A DNA stretch of 32,442 nt from an uncultured Verrucomicrobiales bacterium (GTDB taxonomy: Bacteria > Verrucomicrobiota > Verrucomicrobiia > Verrucomicrobiales > Akkermansiaceae), in assembly GCA_937958875.1 (NCBI GenBank), contig CALGMJ010000131.1:1-32442 (forward strand). The letters are read 5' to 3'. Both the position numbers and the translations under genes were made by a program. Shown here in pieces: positions 26,341-32,442 of the stretch (the first letter of the stretch is position 1; every line of letters starts with the position of its first letter). The notes below the pieces were generated by a model that worked only from the letters and a program-made list of their open reading frames with translations, did no database searches and was not told where the DNA came from.

Positions 26341-27354
26341 CTAGGGAGTGTGCAGAGTATCGAGAATTCGCTGGATGATGTCATCCGTGTTCATATTTTC
26401 CGCCTGAGCCTCGTAGCTGGGAATAAGGCGGTGACGGAGCACATCTTTGGCAATCGCCTTGATATCTTCTGGTAGAACATGAGCTCGCCCTTCAAGGAAA
26501 GCAATGGTGCGAGCACCGCGCACCATCTGCAGCGTCGCACGCGGAGAAGCCCCTGCCGTGATGAGAGGATCCAGAAAATCAAGCGAGAGGTCTTTCTGTC
26601 GCTCTGAAAGCTGATCTCGCTGGTCCGTGCGGGTGACAAAGATGAGATCGAGAATGTATTCCTCCAGCTTCGGGTCGAGGTAGATCTCATTGATCAGCGA
26701 GCGAGCCGCCGTGATTGCGCTCACTTCCGCGACCGGCTTCGCGCTTGGCACGCTCGTGGTAGAAGACATCCGCCGAAGAACCTCTCGTTCCTCATCTCGG
26801 CTTGGGTAATTGACCACCACTTTCATCATAAAGCGGTCCATTTGTGCCTCTGGAAGAGGGTAGGTTCCTTCTTGATCAAGTGGATTTTGGGTCGCCATCA
26901 CCAGAAAGGGGTCCGGGAGCTTGGTTGTCTCTCCGCCGAGAGTGACTTGCTTTTCCTGCATCGCTTCCAGCAGGGCTGACTGAACCTTGGCTGGCGCGCG
27001 GTTGATTTCGTCCGCTAGTAGGAGATTCGTAAAGATCGGACCACGCTTAGCAGTGAATTTCTGAGTTCCAGGATTATAAATGTGTGTGCCGATGACATCG
27101 GCTGGCAGTAAATCTGGGGTAAACTGGATTCGGCCAAAGTCGGCATTTAAGGTCTGAGCCAGCGTATTCACCGCTAGAGTCTTCGCCAGACCGGGTAAAC
27201 CCTCTACCAGAAGATGGTTTCCCGTGAGAAGACAGATCAACATCCGATCGACGAGAAGATGCTGGCCAATAAGAACGCGGGCAATTTCTTCACGCAGGGG
27301 CGCAACAAAAGCGGAGTGCTGAGAAATTTCTGCCTGGAGATCAGAGGGTGTCAT
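26341..27354 (-). CDS. MoxR-family AAA+ ATPase
   Basis: This 337-aa ATPase has Walker A GLPGLAKT (52-59), Walker B 'LLLADEINRA' (111-120), sensor 1 'MATQNPLDQEGTYPLPEAQ' and a C-terminal lid domain ending 'DIIQRILDTLHTP'. MoxR proteins act as chaperone-like ATPases for VWA proteins, and three such proteins are encoded directly downstream. It lies 50 nt after the CHASE2-like gene with no terminator between them, so co-transcription is likely. Confidence 0.96.
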   Translation of the reverse strand: MTPSDLQAEISQHSAFVAPLREEIARVLIGQHLLVDRMLICLLTGNHLLVEGLPGLAKTLAVNTLAQTLNADFGRIQFTPDLLPADVIGTHIYNPGTQKFTAKRGPIFTNLLLADEINRAPAKVQSALLEAMQEKQVTLGGETTKLPDPFLVMATQNPLDQEGTYPLPEAQMDRFMMKVVVNYPSRDEEREVLRRMSSTTSVPSAKPVAEVSAITAARSLINEIYLDPKLEEYILDLIFVTRTDQRDQLSERQKDLSLDFLDPLITAGASPRATLQMVRGARTIAFLEGRAHVLPEDIKAIAKDVLRHRLIPSYEAQAENMNTDDIIQRILDTLHTP

Positions 27355-27404
27355 GAAAGAAGAGAATAGCGTGGATTTGAGAAATGGCCGGATTTTTCCT
27401 GTGC

Positions 27405-28598
27405 CTATGAACTAACGTCTGCCGGGGATGGTTTTTTTCCTGCTTTTTTTTCTCTGACTTTATTTGGTCTCTTTTTTGCAAAGATCAGAAGCAGAAGAAA
27501 AGCCAGCAGGAAGGGGGAAAGGGGAAGCCACAGCTGGAACTGAATCGTTAGAAAGGCTGGAACCGCAAGAAATGGAAGAATGAGCCATTTTTGCCAGGAA
27601 ATGAGCCAGATAAATACTAATAACCCTACAATAGCTGAAATCCATCCTATCTGAGCATAGCTCACCGTGTCTCGAGGGAGTCGGGTTGCCTGTGAAGCGA
27701 CGGTCTTTCCTATCTCACGCAGGCGGGGAGGGTCTCGGTCACTCATGAGAAAAGTTGGACCCGAAAGACTGGGGGAGTCCGTGACCATTTTTGCTAGAGA
27801 TCGTGGAATGTTAGATTCTGTTAGGGTAGCCGGAGAGGGGAGTTCATAGCTTCCGCGGCTATCAATGGGTAAAATTACGCCACATTCGATGGATTCGCCT
27901 AACGTGACCTCTACTTCTCCGTCATTTAGAGCGATGAGAAAAGCGAGTTCCAGAGATGGCAGAATTTTATCCCCCCAGCGGACGATCAGCGGCATCCGTC
28001 CTTCGCTTGGGTTCAAGTGAGTGAAACCATAGTATGGAGCTGTCACCGAGGGCGGCGAAATTACGCTATTTACCTCAGGGATCTGGCTAATATCTCCTTT
28101 GTAAGGAATTGTTGCGGCATCGAGATAAGCTGGAAAATTCTGTGGAATAGGGCTCTGGGTCAGCCCAATCGCCATTGCTAAATGTCGGAAGCGATCCAGC
28201 TGCGTTTGAAGCGCACGGAGCGAAATCTCATCGGAATTTGGCCAAGAAAGCGGGTCCGTTAGGACAAGTGAATCACTCCCTGTCTCTCGAAGCCGATTCA
28301 GTAGAAAAACCCAATTTGCGGCTGAGAGCGTCTCGTTACGAAAAACCTTCCGAGTCTCTTCATCGATAATGAACTGCTGGAAATGGAACCGCTCTGACTC
28401 TGATCCAATATTAGAAGCACGCACGAGTCCCTGTTCCCGCTCGATCCAGTGAGGCTCCTTCGAAAATCGTTCCGGGAACCAAAAAACCTCCTCCTCAAAG
28501 CGAGTGAGCTGAGAAAACTGGGGAAGAAAAAAACACAATCCAGCGCCAGCTCCTAGCGGTAGCAGAATAGTGAGAAAGAAACGACAAAAGGACTTCAA
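27405..28598 (-). CDS. Stand-alone CHASE2-like sensor membrane protein
   Basis: This 397-aa protein starts at TTG (28598), just before a hydrophobic N-terminus. Its extracytoplasmic region (about 30-310) has CHASE2-like features such as 'YYGFTHLNPSEGRMPLIVRWGDKILPSLELAFLI'. It ends with two or three membrane helices (about 315-370) and a short basic tail. No kinase, cyclase or phosphatase domain follows, so it would have to signal through a partner. As the first gene before moxR it could be the input sensor of the cluster; that is an inference. Confidence 0.7.
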   Translation of the reverse strand: MKSFCRFFLTILLPLGAGAGLCFFLPQFSQLTRFEEEVFWFPERFSKEPHWIEREQGLVRASNIGSESERFHFQQFIIDEETRKVFRNETLSAANWVFLLNRLRETGSDSLVLTDPLSWPNSDEISLRALQTQLDRFRHLAMAIGLTQSPIPQNFPAYLDAATIPYKGDISQIPEVNSVISPPSVTAPYYGFTHLNPSEGRMPLIVRWGDKILPSLELAFLIALNDGEVEVTLGESIECGVILPIDSRGSYELPSPATLTESNIPRSLAKMVTDSPSLSGPTFLMSDRDPPRLREIGKTVASQATRLPRDTVSYAQIGWISAIVGLLVFIWLISWQKWLILPFLAVPAFLTIQFQLWLPLSPFLLAFLLLLIFAKKRPNKVREKKAGKKPSPADVSS

Positions 28599-28660
28599 GA
28601 CTGCCCATATCTCACTCCCTCAATGAGCTCACGACAAGTGAGAAGGAAGGAAATGTTAGA

Positions 28661-28903
28661 TTGTCCATTATGCTCCTTTCCGGCACCGAGGAAAGGGACA
28701 CCTCCTACATCCCCCTGAGGGAGAATCCGGATCGAATCTCCAGCAGCGACACCGGTTCCGGTATTGAGCATATTGATGTTCGGCATGGTGGTGCGGTTCA
28801 CATCAGAGACGAGAGTGATCGACCGATGACTATCATCATGATGAATGGCTCCGTATCTTGGTTCCCGCTGAAAGATTTAGAGGACTTGCGATGGGGTTTT
28901 TAA
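28661..28903 (+). pseudogene. C-terminal fragment of an H-X9-DG prepilin-like protein
   Basis: The frame reads 'IEHIDVRHGGAVH', then 'MTIIMMNGSVSWFPLKDL', which resembles the C-terminus of prepilin-type H-X9-DG proteins (RH...DGHV.W). The frame is open only back to 28574, has a TTG start at 28661 or ATG at 28670, and has no pilin-like N-terminal helix. It is probably a remnant. A minus-strand ORF over the same bases (28595-28801) overlaps the CHASE2 start by 4 nt, but its sequence resembles nothing I know. The remainder of 28599-28991 holds only this fragment and a terminator. Confidence 0.4.
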
Positions 28904-28929
28904 GTGAGCCAGGATTTACTTAGGCCCTA

Positions 28930-28962
28930 AAAAAAAGCCACTCGGTTTGACCGAGTGGCTTT
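28930..28962 (-). terminator. Rho-independent terminator of the metallothionein gene
   Basis: AAAGCCACTCGGT / ACCGAGTGGCTTT forms a 13-bp stem with a TTG loop, and a run of T follows on the minus strand. It lies about 30 nt past the metallothionein stop. It may also slow plus-strand reading from the H-X9-DG remnant. Confidence 0.88.
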
Positions 28963-28991
28963 GAGAGATTTACCTTTAGAATAGCAGATTT

Positions 28992-29156
28992 TTAGCCGTT
29001 GCAGTCGCAGCTGTTGTTGCAGCAACCAGAGCCATTTTCATGACCGGAGGCACAAGCTTCGCTGCAGAAATCCTTACCATCACGGGCCACGTGGTGGCCT
29101 TCGCTCACTTCACATTGACAATCGGGGCAGGCGCATTGGGTTGTTTCAGTATTCAT
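28992..29156 (-). CDS. Bacterial metallothionein (SmtA/BmtA-like)
   Basis: The protein has 54 aa from the ATG at 29156; the longer track start would run through the operator. It has 10 Cys and 3 His, with 'CACPDCQC' at 8-15, 'FCSEACASGH' at 30-39 and 'CCNNSCDC' at 45-52. This matches the zinc-finger-like fold and C-terminal Cys cluster of cyanobacterial SmtA. It should bind several Zn2+ or Cd2+ ions in the cytoplasm. It is divergent from an SmtB-type repressor gene with an operator between them. Confidence 0.93.
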   Translation of the reverse strand: MNTETTQCACPDCQCEVSEGHHVARDGKDFCSEACASGHENGSGCCNNSCDCNG

Positions 29157-29160
29157 TGTG

Positions 29161-29194
29161 CAAATACATGAACACATGCTCATGTATTTGTCAA
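29161..29194. promoter_or_regulatory. SmtB-type operator and metallothionein promoter
   Basis: CAAATACATGA (29161-29171) and TCATGTATTTG (29180-29190) form a perfect 11-bp inverted repeat with an 8-bp spacer, which fits ArsR/SmtB operators (TGA-N8-TCA core). On the minus strand a perfect TTGACA (29189-29194) could be the -35 box. The operator fills the spacer and any -10 box (TGTATT at 29163-29168 or nearby). Repressor binding there would block transcription of the metallothionein gene and probably the repressor's own gene. Confidence 0.8.
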
Positions 29195-29228
29195 TTGAGT
29201 AATTCCGTTTCCCAAACAATACTCTCGC

Positions 29229-29612
29229 ATGACTCATTTAAGCCCTACGAGCGGCCCTGATTCACCAGAGGAAGGCCTCTGCTCAGAGCGTCACGCCGCT
29301 AACCCAGCTGCCGCAGGTCCTCTCGCAGTCACTGAAGCACAGCGGATGGCTGAATTCTTAAATGTGCTGGCGGATCCCACCCGTCTTCGTCTGATTTCGC
29401 TTCTTGCAGCGGAGGAATATTGTGTCTGCGATCTCGCGAGTAATCTGGGTATGACGGATTCTGCGATTTCACATCAACTACGCGCTCTGCGTGCCGCCCG
29501 TCTGGTGACTTATCGGAAAGTGGGCCGCCAGGTCTTTTATCAACTCCATGATCACCACGTTCTTGAGCTCTACCAGACCGTGCGCGAGCATCTCAATGAA
29601 GAGTCGGCTTAA
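29229..29612 (+). CDS. SmtB/ZiaR-type zinc-sensing ArsR-family repressor
   Basis: This 127-aa winged-helix protein ('MTDSAISHQLRALRAARLV' is the recognition region) appears to keep both metal sites of cyanobacterial SmtB with a constant +4 offset. The alpha-3N site is Cys18, His22, Cys65 and Asp68. The alpha-5 site is Asp108, His110, His121 and Glu124. Zinc binding is expected to release it from the 29161-29190 operator and turn on metallothionein. Its gene is convergent with the CobW-type gene, with only 15 nt between stops. Confidence 0.93.
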   Translation: MTHLSPTSGPDSPEEGLCSERHAANPAAAGPLAVTEAQRMAEFLNVLADPTRLRLISLLAAEEYCVCDLASNLGMTDSAISHQLRALRAARLVTYRKVGRQVFYQLHDHHVLELYQTVREHLNEESA

Positions 29613-29627
29613 GTTTTTTGGTCCGCT

Positions 29628-30830
29628 TTATCCAAAAATCGCCATCTTCCATTTCGGAAATGGGTCTTTGAACATCTTGTGCCATTTACGCTCCTCGGTG
29701 GCGATTTCGTCTTCGGTGAGAAGGCAGCTGTCGAGCATTGAAATGAGTGCATTGCGATCCATCTTGCGCCCGATGAGAACGATCTCCTGTCGGCAGTCAC
29801 CATTGGGTCCTTTCCAGACGCGTTCGATATGATCGCGCTCTTCGGGCCAGTGATCTTTTGGCACTGCGGCCCAGAAATGCCCAGCGCATTGATGGCGGAC
29901 GACGGCCCCGGCCTGTGACCAAAAGCCAGCCATCTTGAGTCGCGTCGCAAGCCAGAAAACTCCTTTGGAGCGAATGACGCCGGGCCATTCTTTTTTGAGG
30001 CAATTGAAGAAGCGCTCGGGATGAAAGGGGATTCGACGTTCGTAGATGAAGTTTGAGATACCGTATTCTTCAGTTTCGGGAGTGTGTTCGACTAAGGAAT
30101 CAAGCCAGCCCTCGGTTTCTGCCGCTTTTTCCTGATGATAGAGTCCGGTTCCAAGAACTGAATTGAGAGGCACTTGTGATTCCACCGTATCATGAATGAT
30201 TGCTTGCGGATTCAGGGCACGGATCATCCCGTGCACCGTGTGAAGCTTCTCTTGAGTCACAAGATCTGTTTTATTGACGAGGATGACATCGGCAAACTCG
30301 ATTTGGTCGCTGAGGAGATCGACAATGGTACGCTCGTCTTCTTCGCCGACAGCCTGCTTGCGGTCATCGAGGGTTTCAGAGGTAGAATAATCGCGCAGGA
30401 AATTGGGTGCGTCTACCACGGTCACCATAGTGTCGATATGAGCGAGATCTCCCAGTGATTGTCCGCTTTCATCCTCGAAGGTGAACGTTTCCGCAACGGG
30501 CATGGGCTCAGAGACGCCGGTGGACTCGATGACGAGGTGGTCAAATCGATTTTCGCGCGCTAGTTTACCGACTTCTAACAGAAGGTCTTCACGCAGGGTG
30601 CAGCAGATGCAGCCATTGGTCATCTCGACCATCTTTTCCTCGGTATGAGAGAGTGCGGCATCACCATTGCGAACAAGCTCAGCATCAACATTGACCTCGG
30701 ACATATCGTTGACAATGACCGCCACGCGCTTGCCCTCACGATTACGGAGAATATGGTTGAGAAGAGTCGTTTTTCCGGCTCCAAGGAACCCGGAAAGAAC
30801 GGTAACTGGAAGTTTTGTGGACGTAGTCAT
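29628..30830 (-). CDS. CobW/COG0523 (ZNG-type) metal-chaperone GTPase
   Basis: This 400-aa cytoplasmic GTPase has the P-loop GFLGAGKTT (about 14-22), the metal-binding CxCC motif in '[10 protein letters not shown]' (about 73-82), 'ESTGVSEP' and the G4 motif NKTD. A CobW C-terminal domain follows ('[11 protein letters not shown]'). Relatives in zinc-linked neighbourhoods deliver Zn2+ to client enzymes under zinc shortage and are often controlled by Zur. The neighbours here (metallothionein, SmtB, MerC-like protein) favour zinc over cobalt. The promoter region is shared with the divergent MerC gene. Confidence 0.92.
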   Translation of the reverse strand: MTTSTKLPVTVLSGFLGAGKTTLLNHILRNREGKRVAVIVNDMSEVNVDAELVRNGDAALSHTEEKMVEMTNGCICCTLREDLLLEVGKLARENRFDHLVIESTGVSEPMPVAETFTFEDESGQSLGDLAHIDTMVTVVDAPNFLRDYSTSETLDDRKQAVGEEDERTIVDLLSDQIEFADVILVNKTDLVTQEKLHTVHGMIRALNPQAIIHDTVESQVPLNSVLGTGLYHQEKAAETEGWLDSLVEHTPETEEYGISNFIYERRIPFHPERFFNCLKKEWPGVIRSKGVFWLATRLKMAGFWSQAGAVVRHQCAGHFWAAVPKDHWPEERDHIERVWKGPNGDCRQEIVLIGRKMDRNALISMLDSCLLTEDEIATEERKWHKMFKDPFPKWKMAIFG

Positions 30831-30887
30831 GATGGAGCAAATGAAACACGTTTAGGTGTGGAAAAAGACTTTACAGAGAGTTGTTAT

Positions 30888-30908
30888 TAACGCAACTAAT
30901 TTGCATTA
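30888..30908. promoter_or_regulatory. Candidate operator between CobW-type and MerC genes
   Basis: TAACGCAA-CTAAT-TTGCATTA is an inverted repeat matching at 7 of 8 positions, centred in the 125-bp gap between divergent genes. Its place and AT-rich dyad form would suit a Fur-family repressor such as Zur. No regulator gene of that type is in the window. Confidence 0.35.
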
Positions 30909-30955
30909 TGTTAAAGGTAATCCCTTCCCAAGAGGCCTCACTGGCTGGAAGTAGA

Positions 30956-31315
30956 ATGAAATTTTGGAATCCAGATCGTGTTGGAGTGTGGGCTTCGGTC
31001 TTGTGTGCCATTCACTGTGCAGCGACCCCAGTTCTTCTTTTAATATTACCGACCTTCGGTAAGGCGTGGTCGCATCCGGCCTCTCATTGGGGGATGGCCT
31101 TGATCGTGGTTCCTATTGCGGGCTTGATGATGACGAGAGGATTTCAGAAGCACCGTCGGAAATGGATTCTGCTGAGTGGTTCATTGGGGATTGTATTTGT
31201 TTTGGTGGGAGCGGTTTTACCCTATTTGGAGACTCCCAAGCAAAGCGTCGCCCTCACGGAGACTCCCGTTGCTGAAACAGAGGAAGGCGTCGATGAAGGA
31301 GTTGGTGTAGGATGA
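30956..31315 (+). CDS. MerC-domain membrane protein, interrupted by in-frame TGA
   Basis: I use the ATG at 30956 (MKFWNPDRVGVWAS), preceded by a GGAAG-like site; the track's TTG start lies in the promoter. The 119-aa product has three membrane helices, the first with the MerC signature 'CAIHCAATPVLLLILP'. It ends in an acidic loop ('ETEEGVDEGVGVG'). MerC relatives have four helices. The missing fourth helix is encoded in the same frame directly after the TGA, up to 31537. MerC proteins move mercuric or other metal ions, and zinc is likely here from context. The gene is either broken, mis-sequenced or recoded. Confidence 0.75.
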   Translation: MKFWNPDRVGVWASVLCAIHCAATPVLLLILPTFGKAWSHPASHWGMALIVVPIAGLMMTRGFQKHRRKWILLSGSLGIVFVLVGAVLPYLETPKQSVALTETPVAETEEGVDEGVGVG

Positions 31316-31537
31316 GCAGGCTCTGAAGCAGCGGTCGCTGCTGACGATTCATCCGTCACTGGTTGTGTTGATAATTGTTGTCCTTCTTTTCAAGTGAATG
31401 AAGAAGGAGAACGCAGTTTATACATCCCACCAGCGAGTATCGTGACAACTGCAGGAGGACTCTTTCTCATCGTCACACATGTGGGTAATCTTTGCTGCTG
31501 TTCTTCATGCCGCAAGAAGCGGAAAAAACTCTCCTAA
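31316..31537 (+). pseudogene. In-frame continuation of the MerC gene after TGA
   Basis: The MerC frame stays open for 73 further codons to a TAA at 31535-31537. It encodes a Cys-bearing loop ('GCVDNCCPSF') and a final helix 'IVTTAGGLFLIVTHVGNL' with a Cys/Lys tail ('CCCSSCRKKRKK'). That is the usual end of a MerC domain. No good start codon lies in this part, so it is expressed only if the TGA is read through. Confidence 0.65.
31327..31342 (+). other. Hairpin with GGTC loop 17 nt after the in-frame TGA
   Basis: AGCAGC-GGTC-GCTGCT is a 6-bp perfect stem with a GGTC apical loop. The spacing from the TGA (17 nt) and the loop sequence resemble the bacterial SECIS of E. coli fdhF (18 nt, GGUC loop). 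The stem also encodes Ala-rich sequence, so chance is quite possible. Confidence 0.4.
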
Positions 31538-31670
31538 GATTTTTTTCGTACTTATGCTTCCTTTTGAATAGTGTCTAAAAAATTGATCAATTCTCTTGCG
31601 GCGTATCGCGACATTCTGAGTTCGAAGCAGCTGTTAGCTTGAGTGAGGAAGGAATAGAACAATGTCGGTC

Positions 31671-31753
31671 CTCAGGTTTGAGAGCATTGCTTAAAAGAAG
31701 GCCGGGTGAGATCACAACCACCTTCTAAAAAATCCTCAAAGCAATTGCTCTGA
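31671..31753 (+). other. Structured region upstream of the PhoD-like gene
   Basis: Nested inverted repeats are visible: AGAGCATTGCTT (31681-31692) with AAGCAATTGCTCT (31739-31751, one bulge), and inside them AGAAGG (31696-31701) with CCTTCT (31721-31726). It ends about 45 nt before the next start codon and could be an RNA leader or small RNA. It fits no riboswitch class that I recognise. No gene is seen elsewhere in 31538-31798. Confidence 0.35.
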
Positions 31754-31798
31754 GTTAATCACTTGTCATTCAATACTGAATCAAGAAGTCTTCCTCTA

Positions 31799-32442
31799 AT
31801 GCGCAAAATACTCCTTATTCTTTTCACAAGTATCTCATGCGCCGCTGGGCAAGGCTTTGCCGACGGAGTTAAGATAGGTGAAACGAGTGCTACCAGCACC
31901 GTGCTCTGGACGCGACTCACCGCAAAGGCGGCGGCTGATCATCAGGTCGATCAGTGGGACGAGAATAATCCTCACTGGCAAGTTCCAGGCCTCGCTGGCG
32001 AACTGAGATTCGTTTATTGGGAATCGGCATTACCGAGTAAGAAAACAGAAACTCCATGGAAAGAAGTGAGTGCTGACGATGACTTTTGTCATCAGTTGAA
32101 ACTCGAAAATTTAAAACCTGCAACGAACTACCTCTTCGAGGTGAACGCAAAAGGGAGCCAGGCCAAATTTAACGGAAAATTCACAACCGCACCTGCCAAA
32201 GATACGGCGAAACCAATCACATTTGTTGTTTCCACCTGCCAAGATTTTCCACGACGCGATGATAAGGCCAACGGGCACAAAATTTACAAATCGATGCTAG
32301 CGCAGAAGCCCGCATTTTTTGTGCAGACAGGTGACACTCTTTACTACGATAAACCTGAGCCATACGCCAAAGACATGGCCACCGCACGCTACAAATGGAA
32401 TCGCCTCTATTCATTGCCCTACCTGCGTTCCTTTCACAGTCA
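31799..32442 (+). CDS. PhoD-like alkaline phosphatase/phosphodiesterase (5' part)
   Basis: The ORF track misses this gene because it runs off the right end with no stop. From the ATG at 31799 it encodes at least 214 residues. A short export signal (MRKILLILFTSISCAAG) is followed by the PhoD N-terminal beta domain ('KIGETSATSTVLWTRLT'). The metallophosphatase core then begins, with 'FVVSTCQDF' and the metal-binding 'FFVQTGDTLYYD'. The family are secreted Ca/Fe-dependent phosphodiesterases used in phosphate scavenging. No clear Shine-Dalgarno or Pho box is seen upstream. Confidence 0.85.
   Translation, partial: MRKILLILFTSISCAAGQGFADGVKIGETSATSTVLWTRLTAKAAADHQVDQWDENNPHWQVPGLAGELRFVYWESALPSKKTETPWKEVSADDDFCHQLKLENLKPATNYLFEVNAKGSQAKFNGKFTTAPAKDTAKPITFVVSTCQDFPRRDDKANGHKIYKSMLAQKPAFFVQTGDTLYYDKPEPYAKDMATARYKWNRLYSLPYLRSFHS

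Noticed and set aside
28595-28801. Minus-strand 68-aa ORF overlapping the CHASE2 start by 4 nt
   Set aside because: The overlap is suggestive, but the protein has no recognisable feature, while the plus strand carries an H-X9-DG-like signature.
31313-31315. Genome-wide recoding of TGA as a sense codon
   Set aside because: Several genes in the window end at TGA in a sensible position (for example at 101, 11471 and 23440), so TGA is a normal stop here.
1-32442. CRISPR array, rRNA operon, prophage or integrase genes
   Set aside because: No regularly spaced repeats, rRNA-like sequence or phage-type genes were seen on reading through both strands.

Overview
This window looks like a Verrucomicrobiota chromosome, probably Verrucomicrobiales. 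That is an inference from gene content: secreted proteins with the C-terminal 'DDDGDG...NLMEYAFGG' and 'FYR' modules usual in that phylum, an H-X9-DG-type fragment, an extended MoxR/Bat operon and few clear Shine-Dalgarno sites. No taxonomic marker is present, so genus is not assigned.

Layout, left to right. (1) 101-4788, minus strand: a secreted YHYH-domain/sulfatase fusion, joined by a TAATG stop-start overlap to a fusion of an MbnP-like copper-protein domain with a di-heme MbnH/MauG-type peroxidase. (2) 4854-6708: a membrane Ser/Thr kinase with an extracytoplasmic EF-hand tail, ending in a strong terminator. (3) tRNA-Ser(GGA). (4) A YafK-type L,D-transpeptidase-fold protein, divergent from a secreted trypsin-like protease. 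(5) A GTG-started ABC exporter that ends base-to-base against a convergent four-gene operon: SecD-head-like protein, M23 peptidase, RidA-like protein, MnmH. (6) A 165-bp palindromic-ended element (candidate MITE) at 14667-14831 that supplies the stop codon of the next gene. (7) 14828-28598: a nine-gene minus-strand cluster. It encodes a CHASE2-like sensor, MoxR, DUF58, a DUF4381-like protein, BatA, a BatB-thioredoxin-like-BatC fusion, a BatD-BatE fusion, a catalytically dead double HtrA-like protein, and an HtrA-like protease with one intact and one dead protease domain. (8) 28661-28903: a remnant of an H-X9-DG protein. (9) 28992-31537: a zinc-homeostasis island holding metallothionein, a divergent SmtB-type repressor with a near-perfect operator, a CobW/ZNG-type GTPase, and a divergent MerC-domain gene split by an in-frame TGA. 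(10) A structured leader, then the start of a PhoD-like phosphatase running off the right end.

How the genes fit together. The cluster in (7) resembles a MoxR/Bat envelope-stress system: AAA+ ATPase, VWA metal-dependent adhesion proteins, TPR and Trx-like scaffolds, with an HtrA protease and a pseudo-protease partner as possible output. The fusions BatB-Trx-BatC and BatD-BatE both keep a signal-peptide-like hydrophobic segment at the fusion joint. Region (9) plausibly covers both zinc excess (SmtB/metallothionein) and zinc shortage (CobW/MerC).

The most unusual items are the MbnP-MbnH fusion coupled to the YHYH-sulfatase; the HtrA/pseudo-HtrA pair in which a PDZ domain interrupts the degenerate protease fold; and the MerC gene whose in-frame TGA is followed 17 nt later by a hairpin with a GGTC apical loop. 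That last feature could be a simple nonsense mutation or a selenocysteine recoding site. Several ORF-track starts are too long, and I give corrected starts for 4788, 7875, 23435, 29156 and 30956.
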